NCBI GenBank assembly: GCA_036562385.1
Contig: DATCKG010000038.1
Coordinates: 1 to 38,393 of the forward strand
From: DATCKG01 sp036562385
Lineage (GTDB): Bacteria; Bacillota; Sulfobacillia; Symbiobacteriales; Symbiobacteriaceae
Reading direction: 5' to 3'
Length of the DNA stretch: 38,393 nucleotides
The notes under the pieces are model-generated. The model did not search any database and was not told the DNA's origin. It saw only the letters and a program-made list of their open reading frames with translations. This document shows positions 1 through 9,432 of this stretch, one piece after another. Each line of letters begins with the position of its first letter. Within the stretch, counting starts at the first letter, position 1. The position numbers and the translations under genes are program-made.

Positions 1-254
1 CGATACCGTGATTGCCACAGCCATTTTAGACAGGCTGCTGCACCACTCCGTGGTGATAAACATTCGTGGCGAATCGTACCGGCTCCGGGAGAAGAAGCGC
101 GCCGGCCTATTCGCACTGAACCTTGCTTCTCCCCGCGATCCTCAGCGTTAGCTATACTTGCCACAAGGGCAAGGAGGTGATTGTCGCCCTACTATGCCGG
201 GGTGGGGGAAAATTCAACTGGCCGTAGTGGGTGACTTTCTGGCCGGCCTTGACA
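1..254 (+). mobile_element. Right-hand end of an IS21-family insertion sequence
   Basis: The window opens inside the helper gene of an IS21-type element. After its stop codon comes about 100 bases of the non-coding tail usual for this family, with the repeated GTGGGGGAAAATT and GGCCG-type blocks, ending in CTTGACA near 254. IS21 ends commonly carry a terminal TGTCA/TGACA, so I place the boundary at about 254. The left part lies outside the window, so target-site duplication cannot be checked. Confidence 0.75.
2..151 (+). CDS. istB: IS21-family transposition helper ATPase IstB, C-terminal fragment
   Basis: Forty-nine residues remain and run in from the left edge with an open frame. They contain the conserved C-terminal block of IstB/IS21 helper ATPases, AILDRLLHHS followed by VINIRGESYRLREK. 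IstB is a DnaA/DnaC-like AAA+ protein that works with the transposase IstA in cut-and-paste transposition. The AAA+ motifs themselves lie upstream of the window. The reading frame is intact and ends in TAG. It is too short to say whether the whole element is active. The family assignment is strong because this block is highly conserved. Confidence 0.88.
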   Translation, partial: DTVIATAILDRLLHHSVVINIRGESYRLREKKRAGLFALNLASPRDPQR

Positions 255-772
255 CTGTTTTCGGCACCGGATTCTATTTCCCGTCCCCCGCAGATCTACT
301 ATGAGAACGGGTATCTTACGCACACCCCCCTCCTCTCCACATGTCCAGCAGGTAGGCATTAGGACATGGGCCCTTGCCTCCTCCCCCTATGGCCAAGCGG
401 TATGATAACCTTTAGGTCAGAGGCCTGCAGGCTGTGGAGATTGCCAAACTGCAAGCCGAGATCCGTGAGCTCCCACGAAAACGGCGTAAGGTGGACGATG
501 ACAGTGCGTCGATGGACGACCTGAGCCAACCCTTGTAAGCCCAGGTTGCCGCAAAGCAAATTACCTGCAGGTTCTGGAACCACTCGGGGCCCGGATTACC
601 TTTTCCGTTACCTTTTCCGAACATCTTATCGGACGGTCCTGAAAAGCCATACTCTTCCTTCCCAGTCTATTCCTGGCGAACCTTTCCCCCACCCGGTCGT
701 ATTCGGCAATGACGTACACATTGTCCATTGCTGGCATTGGGTGCAATGGGCGCCGTAAGTTCAGTGGGTTGA
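255..772. other. Non-coding stretch between the IS21 end and the two-gene module
   Basis: About 520 bases with no convincing intact gene. Several overlapping open frames of 60-75 codons occur on both strands, but none has a ribosome site or a recognisable product. A decayed small frame at 389-538 is listed separately. The rest looks like degraded accessory DNA next to an insertion sequence. Confidence 0.5.
389..538 (+). pseudogene. Possible decayed small open frame, one internal stop
   Basis: Read from ATG 389 the frame gives MAKRYDNL, then one TAG codon at 413-415, then about 40 more residues rich in Lys, Arg, Glu and Asp, ending at TAA 536-538. The middle part (AVEIAKLQAEIRELPRKRRK) looks like a short amphipathic helix. 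A single CAG to TAG change would explain the break. There is no good ribosome site upstream and I do not recognise the family. It may equally be a chance frame. Confidence 0.25.
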
Positions 773-820
773 GTGTACACTATGTACATTGTGTACATTT
801 CACATTTCACGTGTTATACT
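773..820 (+). promoter_or_regulatory. Promoter with three TGTACA repeats upstream of the toxin-antitoxin-like module
   Basis: TGTACA occurs at 774-779, 783-788 and 792-797, exactly 9 bases apart. The first two lie in the perfect 8-base palindromes GTGTACAC and ATGTACAT. The third can serve as a -35 box: it stands 17 bases before TATACT (815-820), a good -10. The array therefore overlaps the promoter, as expected of an autoregulatory operator for a DNA-binding antitoxin. The regular spacing is seen in the sequence; the protein that binds is inferred. Confidence 0.65.
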
Positions 821-840
821 GGGGGCGAGAGGTGATGCTG

Positions 841-1251
841 ATGTCCGCGATCTCTGCCACGGAAGTGCGCAAGAACTGGGGAGGCTTTATCGACAGCGTC
901 GTGCGCGGCCGCCCGGAGTTTGTTAAGCGCAACCGGGATTTCATCGCGGTGCTGTCAATCCCTCACCTCGAAACCGTGCTGAGCGCGTATCGGTTCCACC
1001 TGGTCTATGACCAGGAAGCAGACGGCTCTATTTCCGGTTCGCTGCAAGAGATCGACGTCGTTGCCAACGCCCCCTCCGTCTCCGAACTGAAGCAAGCGCT
1101 GGCCCATGAACTTCTGGAGTACGCCCGGGAGTACATGGAGCATTACGACCTGTATTCCCACGCTCCCAATCGCAAGGGGCATCTGCCCTACGTCCTGCGG
1201 GTCCTAATCCAGCCGGACGAAGCGGCGGTGGCAGCGCTCATTGATGCCTAG
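841..1251 (+). CDS. Phd/YefM-like and HicB-like hybrid protein, probable antitoxin
   Basis: A 136-residue protein. The first 40 residues (SATEVRKNWGGFIDSV onward) match the N-terminus of Phd/YefM antitoxins, which bind operator DNA. The part from about residue 50 follows a HicB-like pattern: a strand with YRFHLVYDQEADGS, then EIDVVANAPSVSELKQAL and a helix, as in the partial RNase H fold of HicB. The tail (about 110-136) is unassigned. I chose ATG 841 because GAGAGG at 827-832 stands 8 bases upstream; ATG 835 is possible but too close. The end overlaps the next gene by 8 bases, so the two are translationally coupled. The likely role is to neutralise the partner and repress the operon at the TGTACA array. 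The hybrid assignment is by eye and moderate. Confidence 0.6.
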   Translation: MSAISATEVRKNWGGFIDSVVRGRPEFVKRNRDFIAVLSIPHLETVLSAYRFHLVYDQEADGSISGSLQEIDVVANAPSVSELKQALAHELLEYAREYMEHYDLYSHAPNRKGHLPYVLRVLIQPDEAAVAALIDA

Positions 1252-1459
1252 CTGGAAGGATCTGAAGCGCTTGTGTGAGGCAGACGGTTGGCAGCTATAC
1301 AAGGACACAGACCGCTACTACCAGAAGATCATGCCCGACGGCACCATCAAACGCACCAAGGTTTCCAAAGGATCCGGCGAAATCGGCTATCGCCTGTGGA
1401 GGCATATTCCAAAAAGGCAGCTCCAGGTGACTCAAGAGTACTTCAACAGCAAGATCTGA
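1244..1459 (+). CDS. HicA-like small protein, probable toxin of the pair
   Basis: Seventy-one residues, overlapping the end of the upstream gene. The sequence follows the HicA mRNA-interferase layout: a helix (DLKRLCEADGW), strands around YYQKIMPDGTIKRTKV, and a final helix with LWRHIPKRQL. HicA toxins fold like a double-stranded RNA-binding domain and use a histidine in a G-S-H-H motif. Here that position reads T-D-R-Y-Y, so the canonical catalytic histidine is missing. Either another residue serves, or the protein is no longer a nuclease, or it is a distant relative with a different job. ATG 1244 is preferred; TTG 1241 is one codon earlier. There is no clear ribosome site, consistent with coupling. 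A terminator follows at once. Confidence 0.55.
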   Translation: MPSWKDLKRLCEADGWQLYKDTDRYYQKIMPDGTIKRTKVSKGSGEIGYRLWRHIPKRQLQVTQEYFNSKI

Positions 1460-1476
1460 CTCCTGAAAATGATGAT

Positions 1477-1503
1477 CCTCCGGTCAGACGCCCGGGGGTT
1501 TTT
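1477..1503 (+). terminator. Rho-independent terminator of the two-gene module
   Basis: CCTCCGG (1477-1483) pairs with CCGGGGG (1492-1498), with one G-T wobble and an 8-base loop, followed by five T. It lies 18 bases after the toxin-like gene and closes the two-gene unit. Confidence 0.7.
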
Positions 1504-1772
1504 GTGTCTGGCAGGGGTAGCGGGGCTCGAGCGGCAACTGCCTGCGCGCCGGGCACCGCCAATACTGGAAGCAGGGGCAAATTCCATCGTTAGGCCCCCA
1601 GATGGCCGGACTGCACGCATGGGCCGACCTACCGGTGGCCACCTTCGAGGCGGAGCGCCATAGATCGCCGCCGGCATTGGTAACGAACAGCCGATCCCAC
1701 TGCTGTAGTCAGCAAATTGTTCGAAAACATTTCAACCCTCCCCACCCGAGGCAGGCCATGTCATAATTCTTC
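1504..1772. other. Non-coding stretch before the transporter gene
   Basis: About 270 bases. Short open frames cross it on the plus strand (for example from ATG 1602), but they lack ribosome sites and recognisable motifs. I see no RNA gene or repeat in it. Confidence 0.5.
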
Positions 1773-1801
1773 TAGACAGATCCAACGTACCGTGGTATGA
1801 T
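1773..1801 (+). promoter_or_regulatory. SigA-type promoter of the MFS transporter gene
   Basis: TAGACA (1773-1778), 17 bases, then TATGAT (1796-1801), a good match to the vegetative consensus. The transporter start codon follows 30 bases later. Confidence 0.6.
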
Positions 1802-1831
1802 TTCGGCGAACGAATCGCAGGTGTTAAACCA

Positions 1832-3067
1832 ATGCATATGCCTACATTCTTACGTCCCCCGGCCGAACGCTGGCGCCGGGATCTCTACATTTTGTGGCTA
1901 AGCTGCTTTTCGACAAGCCTCGGCTTCAGCCTGATCATGCCCTTCCTGTCCCTGTACCTGGAGGAACTGGGTGTTCAGGGGCCGGCAGTGGAGATGTGGT
2001 CAGGCGTCATTTTTTCCGCCAACTTCCTCGTTATGGCGCTGGTGTCCCCCATCTGGGGTGCCCTTTCGGACCGGGTGGGCCGCAAGGCGATGATGCTGCG
2101 CAGCGCCTTCGGGATGGGCCTGGTCATCTGGATGATGGGGCTGGTGAGGAACCCGTGGCAACTCCTGGGCCTGCGCCTTCTGCAGGGGCTCACCTCCGGT
2201 TTTATCCCCAGCGCCACCTCGTACATGGCCACTGCGGCGCCACGGGAACGCTCCGGGCAGGCTTTGGGAACGCTGGCCACCGGCCATGTGGCGGGTAACA
2301 TCCTGGGGCCGCTGGTGGGCGGCGTCCTGGCCGACCTGATCGGCTACCGGCCCATCTTCTTCCTCACCTCCGCCGCCTGCTTGCTGGCAGGGCTCCTGGT
2401 GCTGGTGCTGATTCACGAAGACTTCAAGCCGGTAGTCAAGACCGGCGAGGAAGCAGCCACCTCCACCCTGGGGATCTTCTCCCAGTATCCGGTGGTGCTG
2501 CGGATGCTGGTGGTCATGTTCCTCAACATGTTCTCCGTCCTGACGGTGGAGCCGATCCTCGCCCGGTACCTGCAGACTCTGCAGGCTCCGGCCGGACTGG
2601 TTTCCTTCCTCTCCGGCGTCGCCTTCTCCATCACGGGTGTGGCCACCCTGCTGGTGGCGCCCCGGGTCGGCCGGCTCAGCGACCGGATCGGGTCCCGGCC
2701 GGTGCTGGCCATCTGCCTGGGAGGCGCTTCAGTCCTGTACGTGCTGCAGGGGTTTGCCACGCACTTCTGGCACATGATTCTGCTCCGGTTCCTCCTGGGG
2801 CTCTTCACCGGCGGTCTGATGCCCGCAGCCAACGGGCTGCTGGCCCGCTCCGTCCCCAAGGAAGTCCACGGCCGGGTCTTCGGCTTCAGTAACACGGCCA
2901 TGTCCCTGGGCAACACCCTGGGGCCCTTGGCCGGCGGCGCCATCGCGGCCTCCTTCGGCATCCGGTCGATCTTCCCGGTGACCGGCGCACTGCTCCTGCT
3001 GGACATGCTCTGGGTCCTCAACAGCGTCAAGGAGCCGGGTCCCGCCCCGCGGCCGGCAACCAAGTAG
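1832..3067 (+). CDS. MFS transporter, DHA1-type drug efflux family
   Basis: A 411-residue integral membrane protein with the twelve hydrophobic segments of the major facilitator superfamily. The family's motif A is clear in the loop after the second segment (GALSDRVGRKAMM, residues 76-88). A second copy follows the midpoint (GRLSDRIGSRPVL), as expected from the two-fold repeat. Overall it resembles DHA1 proton-coupled multidrug exporters such as MdtG, but the substrate cannot be read from the sequence. ATG 1832 and ATG 1838 are both possible; AGGTG upstream is a weak ribosome site. The gene is a single unit with its own promoter and a shared terminator with the gene facing it. Confidence 0.85.
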   Translation: MHMPTFLRPPAERWRRDLYILWLSCFSTSLGFSLIMPFLSLYLEELGVQGPAVEMWSGVIFSANFLVMALVSPIWGALSDRVGRKAMMLRSAFGMGLVIWMMGLVRNPWQLLGLRLLQGLTSGFIPSATSYMATAAPRERSGQALGTLATGHVAGNILGPLVGGVLADLIGYRPIFFLTSAACLLAGLLVLVLIHEDFKPVVKTGEEAATSTLGIFSQYPVVLRMLVVMFLNMFSVLTVEPILARYLQTLQAPAGLVSFLSGVAFSITGVATLLVAPRVGRLSDRIGSRPVLAICLGGASVLYVLQGFATHFWHMILLRFLLGLFTGGLMPAANGLLARSVPKEVHGRVFGFSNTAMSLGNTLGPLAGGAIAASFGIRSIFPVTGALLLLDMLWVLNSVKEPGPAPRPATK

Positions 3068-3083
3068 CGTACGCTGCCATGAC

Positions 3084-3117
3084 AAAAGGACCGGGGTTCA
3101 CGCCCCGGCCCTTTTTT
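3084..3117. terminator. Bidirectional terminator between MFS and peptidase genes
   Basis: A long hairpin (AAAAGGACCGGGG, loop, CCCCGGCCCTTTTTT) lies between the stop codons of two convergent genes. It has an A run on one side and a T run on the other, so it can end transcription from both strands. Confidence 0.8.
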
Positions 3118-3130
3118 GTGTTCACGGGTA

Positions 3131-4243
3131 TTACACCGTGAGCCGTTCCTTCGTCCAGGAGGTCAGAACCCGATAGCCGGTCTCGGTCACAGCGACGTCA
3201 TCCTCGATGCGGACGCCGCCGATCCCGGGCAGGTAGATGCCCGGTTCGATGGTCACCACGTGGCCCGGCTGCAGCACCTTGGTATTGCCCGCCACCACAT
3301 ACGGCTCTTCGTGAATTTCCAGGCCCAACCCGTGCCCGGTCCGGTGGATGAAGTAAGGGCCGTAACCTGCGTCCTCAATCACCTTCCGGGCAGCCCGGTC
3401 CACCTCTCCCAGGGGTACCCCGGGCCGAACCGCCGCGATGGCAGCCTCGTTGGCAGCCAGGACCACATCGTAGACCCGAGCCAGCTCCTCCGGCCACGGG
3501 CCGCAGCAGACGGTACGGGTGATGTCGGAGCGGTAGCCCTGGTAGACGGCACCGAAGTCCATCAGCACCACCTGCCCGGCTTCCAGGGGTTGATTCCCCG
3601 TGGACCCGTGGGGCAGAGCGCTTCTGGGGCCGAAGAGGACGTGGGTCTCGAAGGCGATGCCCTCGGCTCCGGCCTCCGCCATCGCTTCCTCCAGCACCGC
3701 CGCCAACTGCCGTTCCGTGATGCCAGGGCGGATGGCTTTCAGCGCCGCATCCAGCGCCGGGTTCAGGATGTCGGCCGCCCGCTGCATCAGTTCCAGTTCG
3801 GTCTCGCTCTTGCGCTCCCGCATGCCGGCGATCACCGGGCTCAGGTCCGCGGTCTGCTCCAGCAGCTTGCCAGGAGCCGCGCCGAGGGCGCCGGCCATCC
3901 CCTCGAACACGTGCAGCGGCAGCGCCTCCTTTTCCACCGCCAGGGGCCCGCCGCCGGCCCCGCCCAGCACCTCAGCCAACAGCCTGAAAGGATCCTCGCC
4001 GTCCCGCCAGTCCCGCAGGATGCGGATGGCGCCCTGGCTGGCCCCGCCCATCTCCAGGGTGGGGACGATCAGCACCGGCTCCCCTTGCGCAGGGATCACC
4101 AAACCGGCGAAACGCTTGCTGGGATTGGACCAGCCGGTCAGGTACTGCATGCTGACCGGGGCGGTCACCAGCCCCGCGGCTATCCCCTGCTGCCGAAGCC
4201 ACGTCTGGATCCCTTCCAGACGCCGGAAGTAAGCTTCCTTCAT
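3131..4243 (-). CDS. M24-family metallopeptidase, Xaa-Pro aminopeptidase/dipeptidase type
   Basis: A 370-residue cytoplasmic protein with the creatinase N-terminal domain (about 1-135) and the M24 pita-bread catalytic domain (about 140-365). All five metal ligands are visible: D229 in LMDFGA, D240 in YRSDITR, H304 in GHGLGLEIHE, E333 in TIEPGIY and E347 in RIEDD. Such enzymes use two metal ions (usually Mn or Co) to release an N-terminal residue before proline or to split Xaa-Pro dipeptides. Sequence alone does not decide between aminopeptidase P and prolidase. The ATG has an AGGGGG ribosome site. The gene starts 37 bases after the stop of the secreted protein upstream, so the two may share a transcript. 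Confidence 0.88.
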   Translation of the reverse strand: MKEAYFRRLEGIQTWLRQQGIAAGLVTAPVSMQYLTGWSNPSKRFAGLVIPAQGEPVLIVPTLEMGGASQGAIRILRDWRDGEDPFRLLAEVLGGAGGGPLAVEKEALPLHVFEGMAGALGAAPGKLLEQTADLSPVIAGMRERKSETELELMQRAADILNPALDAALKAIRPGITERQLAAVLEEAMAEAGAEGIAFETHVLFGPRSALPHGSTGNQPLEAGQVVLMDFGAVYQGYRSDITRTVCCGPWPEELARVYDVVLAANEAAIAAVRPGVPLGEVDRAARKVIEDAGYGPYFIHRTGHGLGLEIHEEPYVVAGNTKVLQPGHVVTIEPGIYLPGIGGVRIEDDVAVTETGYRVLTSWTKERLTV

Positions 4244-4280
4244 CCATCACGCCCCCTGAAGGCTCCGAATCACCGGCTAC

Positions 4281-7200
4281 CTAGTTCGTCGCGACAGGGA
4301 CACTTCCTGCCGTACCATGAGCCACCTGCAGCCACTGGCCGCTGCTCACGTCGCCCAGGGCGAAGAGCGCCCAGCTGTCCGCACCGACGGTGACGTAGCG
4401 GACGCCCTCCCGGCGCTGCACGTCGATCCCGCCTGCCTCCCCTGTGGCCACAAAGGCGACCGGCTTTCCGCCGGACTCAGACCGGAACCGGGTCAGCATT
4501 GTCTCCACCAGGGCGGCTTCCCTGGCGTCGGCAAATCCGTGGTCGCCCCCCTGGGGATCCCAGAGCGGATGATGAGCCATCACCACCACGCTGTGGATCC
4601 CCTCGTCGTGGGCCGCCTGCTCCAGGGCCTCCTGGAGGGCCGCAATCTGCCCGAAGTCCGCGGTCCGCAGGCTGCCGTTGCCGCTGTTCAGGAGGATGTA
4701 CCGGGTGCCGTCCCGGTCAAACCGGGGACGGCCTGCCGGGAAATACTGCTGCACCAGCGCCGCATTAGCGGCCTCCGCCGGGCCGGGGACGTAGTAGACC
4801 GGCACATCGGTACCCAGGGTGGCGGTGATCAGCCCCTGCAATAGCTGCAAGCGGCTGGGACTGGGATCGGAGACCACGTCGCCGGCCAGCACCAGGAAGT
4901 CGGGCTGGAAGGCGGCGATTTCCCTCAGCTTGGCCTGCAGCTGTTGGGCGCTGGCGCTGTACCACCAGTCAGAGGAAAGAAGCGTGTGGGAAAGGACTGC
5001 AAACCGGACCCCTTCGGCCGGAAGGTCCGCCGGCGCCACCACCATCGGGTCGGGCTCCGTCGCAGGAGCCGGCGCCGCCGGAGCGGCCGCCGGCAAACGG
5101 GCAACCAGACCGTCCAGGATCAGCTCGCCCCGGTACTGGGCGGTGGCTACCGTCTCCACCGGATAAATCCGGCGCAGGGTAACCGGCTGCGGGAGACCCA
5201 CAGGGAGCGCCGCCTCCACATAGCGCCACCCGGTCCAGTTCACATGGCGCGCAAGATCCAGGGTGTGGGAGGTGCCGGAGCCGTCCACGATCACCATCCG
5301 CAGCCAGGCGCCCCGGCCGTCACCGTGGACCCACAGCCCCACCGCCGTGGCATCCGCCGGCAGGGTAAATCCCGCAGGGGCATTCACGTAGGCCGCCCGG
5401 CTCGCGGTGGTGGTGGTAAAGTCGTAAGTCAGCCGCAGCCCCTGCCCCACATAGCCCGGCGCCGGCGTGATGACACTGCCCACCCCGGTCGGATACGCCG
5501 AGGCCCACCAGCCCGTCAGATCCTCAAAAGAGGTCAGCTCCGTAAGCTGTTCGCCCAGGGAGACCGGCAGCACCACCTGCTTGTCCCTCACGGTCACGGT
5601 GATCTGGGTGGTCCCCTTCAGAGCCAACGGTTTCACGTCAAACCCGCCCTGCCCGTTAGCGGTCACGCTCAGCACGGAAGGATCATATTGCAGCCACACG
5701 TCCATGGTGTCGATGGGGGCTTCGTACCCCTCCGCATCGTAGCCCACCACCCGGAAGGAGCCCGGTGCACCGTTCAGGCGCAGCACCCCCGGCCGCGCCT
5801 CGATCCGGGCCAGATCCCCCAGCACCTGGATCTCCCGGACGCCGGTGATGCCCAGGACCTCCGCCTCCAGGCGGATGGGCCCGGTCCGGCCCGCCACCAG
5901 GTATCCGGACATGGCCAGGATCCGGCTGTCCTCCGGCGAGACCCGCCAGGTTACACCAGTCACCGGTACCGGGGCGTAGGTCTCATCCTGCCCCACCACC
6001 GTCAGCCGCCGCACCAGTCCCGGGAAGACCCGGTCGGCATGGGGCAGATCGTGCACCGGAACAATGTGCAGCGACCGGAGCTGGCCGCTGCCCGGCTGCA
6101 CGAAGACGCCTACCCCATTGGGAACGCTGCGCCGCTCCGAGGGGCTGTTGGCCACCGTGGCCTCCGTCTGCCCCGGCTTGCGAGCCACCAGCGTGGTCGA
6201 GCCGCCGCCATCCAGATTCAGGGCGTCTGCGGCCCCCACGGCCTTGAGTAGTTCCGCCAGTTGCTTCAGGGTCATCCCCCGGCTCATGCTCTGCCGTCCG
6301 TCCACCGCCACCAGAAACATCTTCCGACCGTCGGCGGAAAACCCGATGGCGCTCCGGGGATGGGCGGCATTGTCATCCAGGTTCTGGACTTCCCCGCTGC
6401 GGAGCAGCACCTGGTCACCGCCCACGGCGAATGAGAAGGGAACTTCGGCGGTCGTCTTGGGACCGTACTGGAACGCAACCCGGTCTCCCACCTTGAGCTG
6501 TGCCAGGGCCTGGGCGCCCGCGTCCCGGCCCAGCAGCACCACCGTATCCGGCGGAATGGGGCCGCTGCCGGCCTCATCAGCCACCGCGACGACCACGCCG
6601 TTGCGGACCGTGACTTCCTTCACCCCGTTGCCCCATTTCACCGTCAGATACCGGGAGGTGTCCCCCCACAGGGAAGTAAAGACGCCGATTCCATTCTCCG
6701 GGACGTGTTGGTTCAGCGCGGTGATCGGATACCGACCCCCGGGCAGGACCACGTACCCTTCCACCGCCATCTCGGCAATCCGTCCCAGGCCGTCCTGGCC
6801 GACCCCAGCCACCAGGGGCCATCCGGTGGCCGGTCCCTTGATCAGGGTGCCCCCCGCCACCGCGGCGGAAAGGGGCGCCTTCGTTCCTGAGATGTCAAAG
6901 AAGTCGCCGTTGATCGCTGCCACCGCGCCCCGCTGGCGGGCCATCTCTTCCAGGGGGCGGGCCGCCGCGATGCTGCCTGGGAACAGCAGATCCGTGGAAA
7001 TCAGCGGGTTGGTCAGATCCACGGTCAGGACATGGGCCTGAACCCATCCCAGGGGAGTCAGCACCTCATAGGCGGTAAGCGTCACCCCGGGGGCTATGGC
7101 ATCCGTCCTCAGCGGATTCAGGATCATGGAGGGCGCCGCCAAAGCCGATGGCAGCGCCGCGGGGCTGAGCAGCCCGGCACTGTCCGAGATAGCCGCCTCC

Positions 7201-7307
7201 CCGGCCGGCACCTGAGCCAGCGCCGCAGGCGCCGGCAGCGATACCGTCAGCATCGCTGCCAGGGTGAGCGCAATCCGACGAAAGCGATGGGGCCTACCTT
7301 TCACCAT
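4281..7307 (-). CDS. Secreted phosphodiester-glycosidase-like protein with C-terminal phosphoesterase-like domain
   Basis: A 1008-residue exported protein. A signal peptide (basic start, hydrophobic run, cut near residue 31 after PAALA) leads into a NAGPA/DUF2233 phosphodiester glycosidase domain (about 60-400), marked by AINGDFFD and LDGGGSTTL. Next come Ig-like sequence (about 410-590) and a carbohydrate-binding-like beta domain (about 590-740). A Pro/Ala linker then leads to a calcineurin-like phosphoesterase fold (about 770-1000). That last domain keeps LAGDVVSD and VMAHHPLW but has lost other metal ligands: the expected D-x-H is SHTLL, the GNH(E/D) block is PGPAE, and the final GHxH is TGEAGG. 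It is probably not an ordinary metallophosphatase. The likely place of action is the cell surface, perhaps on wall glycopolymers. The ribosome site GGAG precedes ATG. Confidence 0.82.
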   Translation of the reverse strand: MVKGRPHRFRRIALTLAAMLTVSLPAPAALAQVPAGEAAISDSAGLLSPAALPSALAAPSMILNPLRTDAIAPGVTLTAYEVLTPLGWVQAHVLTVDLTNPLISTDLLFPGSIAAARPLEEMARQRGAVAAINGDFFDISGTKAPLSAAVAGGTLIKGPATGWPLVAGVGQDGLGRIAEMAVEGYVVLPGGRYPITALNQHVPENGIGVFTSLWGDTSRYLTVKWGNGVKEVTVRNGVVVAVADEAGSGPIPPDTVVLLGRDAGAQALAQLKVGDRVAFQYGPKTTAEVPFSFAVGGDQVLLRSGEVQNLDDNAAHPRSAIGFSADGRKMFLVAVDGRQSMSRGMTLKQLAELLKAVGAADALNLDGGGSTTLVARKPGQTEATVANSPSERRSVPNGVGVFVQPGSGQLRSLHIVPVHDLPHADRVFPGLVRRLTVVGQDETYAPVPVTGVTWRVSPEDSRILAMSGYLVAGRTGPIRLEAEVLGITGVREIQVLGDLARIEARPGVLRLNGAPGSFRVVGYDAEGYEAPIDTMDVWLQYDPSVLSVTANGQGGFDVKPLALKGTTQITVTVRDKQVVLPVSLGEQLTELTSFEDLTGWWASAYPTGVGSVITPAPGYVGQGLRLTYDFTTTTASRAAYVNAPAGFTLPADATAVGLWVHGDGRGAWLRMVIVDGSGTSHTLDLARHVNWTGWRYVEAALPVGLPQPVTLRRIYPVETVATAQYRGELILDGLVARLPAAAPAAPAPATEPDPMVVAPADLPAEGVRFAVLSHTLLSSDWWYSASAQQLQAKLREIAAFQPDFLVLAGDVVSDPSPSRLQLLQGLITATLGTDVPVYYVPGPAEAANAALVQQYFPAGRPRFDRDGTRYILLNSGNGSLRTADFGQIAALQEALEQAAHDEGIHSVVVMAHHPLWDPQGGDHGFADAREAALVETMLTRFRSESGGKPVAFVATGEAGGIDVQRREGVRYVTVGADSWALFALGDVSSGQWLQVAHGTAGSVPVATN

Positions 7308-7390
7308 GGCGACGACTCCTTGCGTACTGGTTTATAAGCAAACTTTATATGGGTAGACGGATTTTCCTTCCTGATGGTTGCAGCGCGGCA

Positions 7391-7433
7391 GGAAAACAAA
7401 AGAAACACCCCTCCGCCGAAGCGTGGGGTGTTT
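7391..7433 (-). terminator. Rho-independent terminator of groESL
   Basis: On the minus strand AAACACCCC pairs with GGGGTGTTT (7403-7411 with 7425-7433), then CTTTTGTTTT follows. It lies just downstream of the groEL stop. Confidence 0.85.
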
Positions 7434-7452
7434 CGGGGAAGTCCCCCGTGAA

Positions 7453-9078
<1,626 letters not shown>

Positions 9079-9097
9079 CAGACTCTACCCTCCTAAC

Positions 9098-9394
9098 TTA
9101 ACCCTGCGTGACGACCGCGAGGATGTCCCGCTCGCCGTCCAGGATGATGTACTCTTCACCGTCCACCTTCACTTCGGTGCCGGCGTACTTGGAAAAGATA
9201 ACGATGTCGCCCTCCTTCACATCGAGGGGCGCGCGGGAACCGGTCTCCAGCAGCCGCCCGGAGCCCACTGCGATGACCTTACCCTGCTGGGGCTTCTCCT
9301 TGGCGGTGTCGGGCAGCAGGATGCCGCTCTTGGTGCGCTCTTCCTGCTCCAGCGCCTTGATGACGACCCGAGACCCCAACGGCTTGATGTTCAT
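9098..9394 (-). CDS. groES: Co-chaperonin GroES (Hsp10)
   Basis: A 98-residue protein, the standard GroES length when started at the ATG giving MNIKPLGSRVVIK. A longer upstream open frame runs through the CIRCE operator and is not the true start; GAGGAGGG lies 11 bases before the ATG chosen here. The mobile loop that touches GroEL (KTKSGILLPDTAKEKP) and the beta-barrel core with EEYIILDGERDILAVV are visible. It caps GroEL during folding. It is the first gene of the groESL operon and is repressed by HrcA through CIRCE, though hrcA is not in this window. Confidence 0.98.
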   Translation of the reverse strand: MNIKPLGSRVVIKALEQEERTKSGILLPDTAKEKPQQGKVIAVGSGRLLETGSRAPLDVKEGDIVIFSKYAGTEVKVDGEEYIILDGERDILAVVTQG

Positions 9395-9432
9395 CGTTCG
9401 AAGGTCCCTCCTCAGACTCACCGTGAGTCGTC

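Noticed and set aside
1602..1766. 54-codon plus-strand frame containing AWADLPVATFEAERHR
   Set aside because: Looks faintly protein-like but has no ribosome site, and I cannot tie it to a transposase or any other family.
3116..4393. 425-codon plus-strand open frame opposite the M24 peptidase
   Set aside because: It is a high-GC antisense shadow: Pro/Arg/Gly/His-rich, no domain, no ribosome site, and the opposite strand encodes a complete enzyme with all five ligands.
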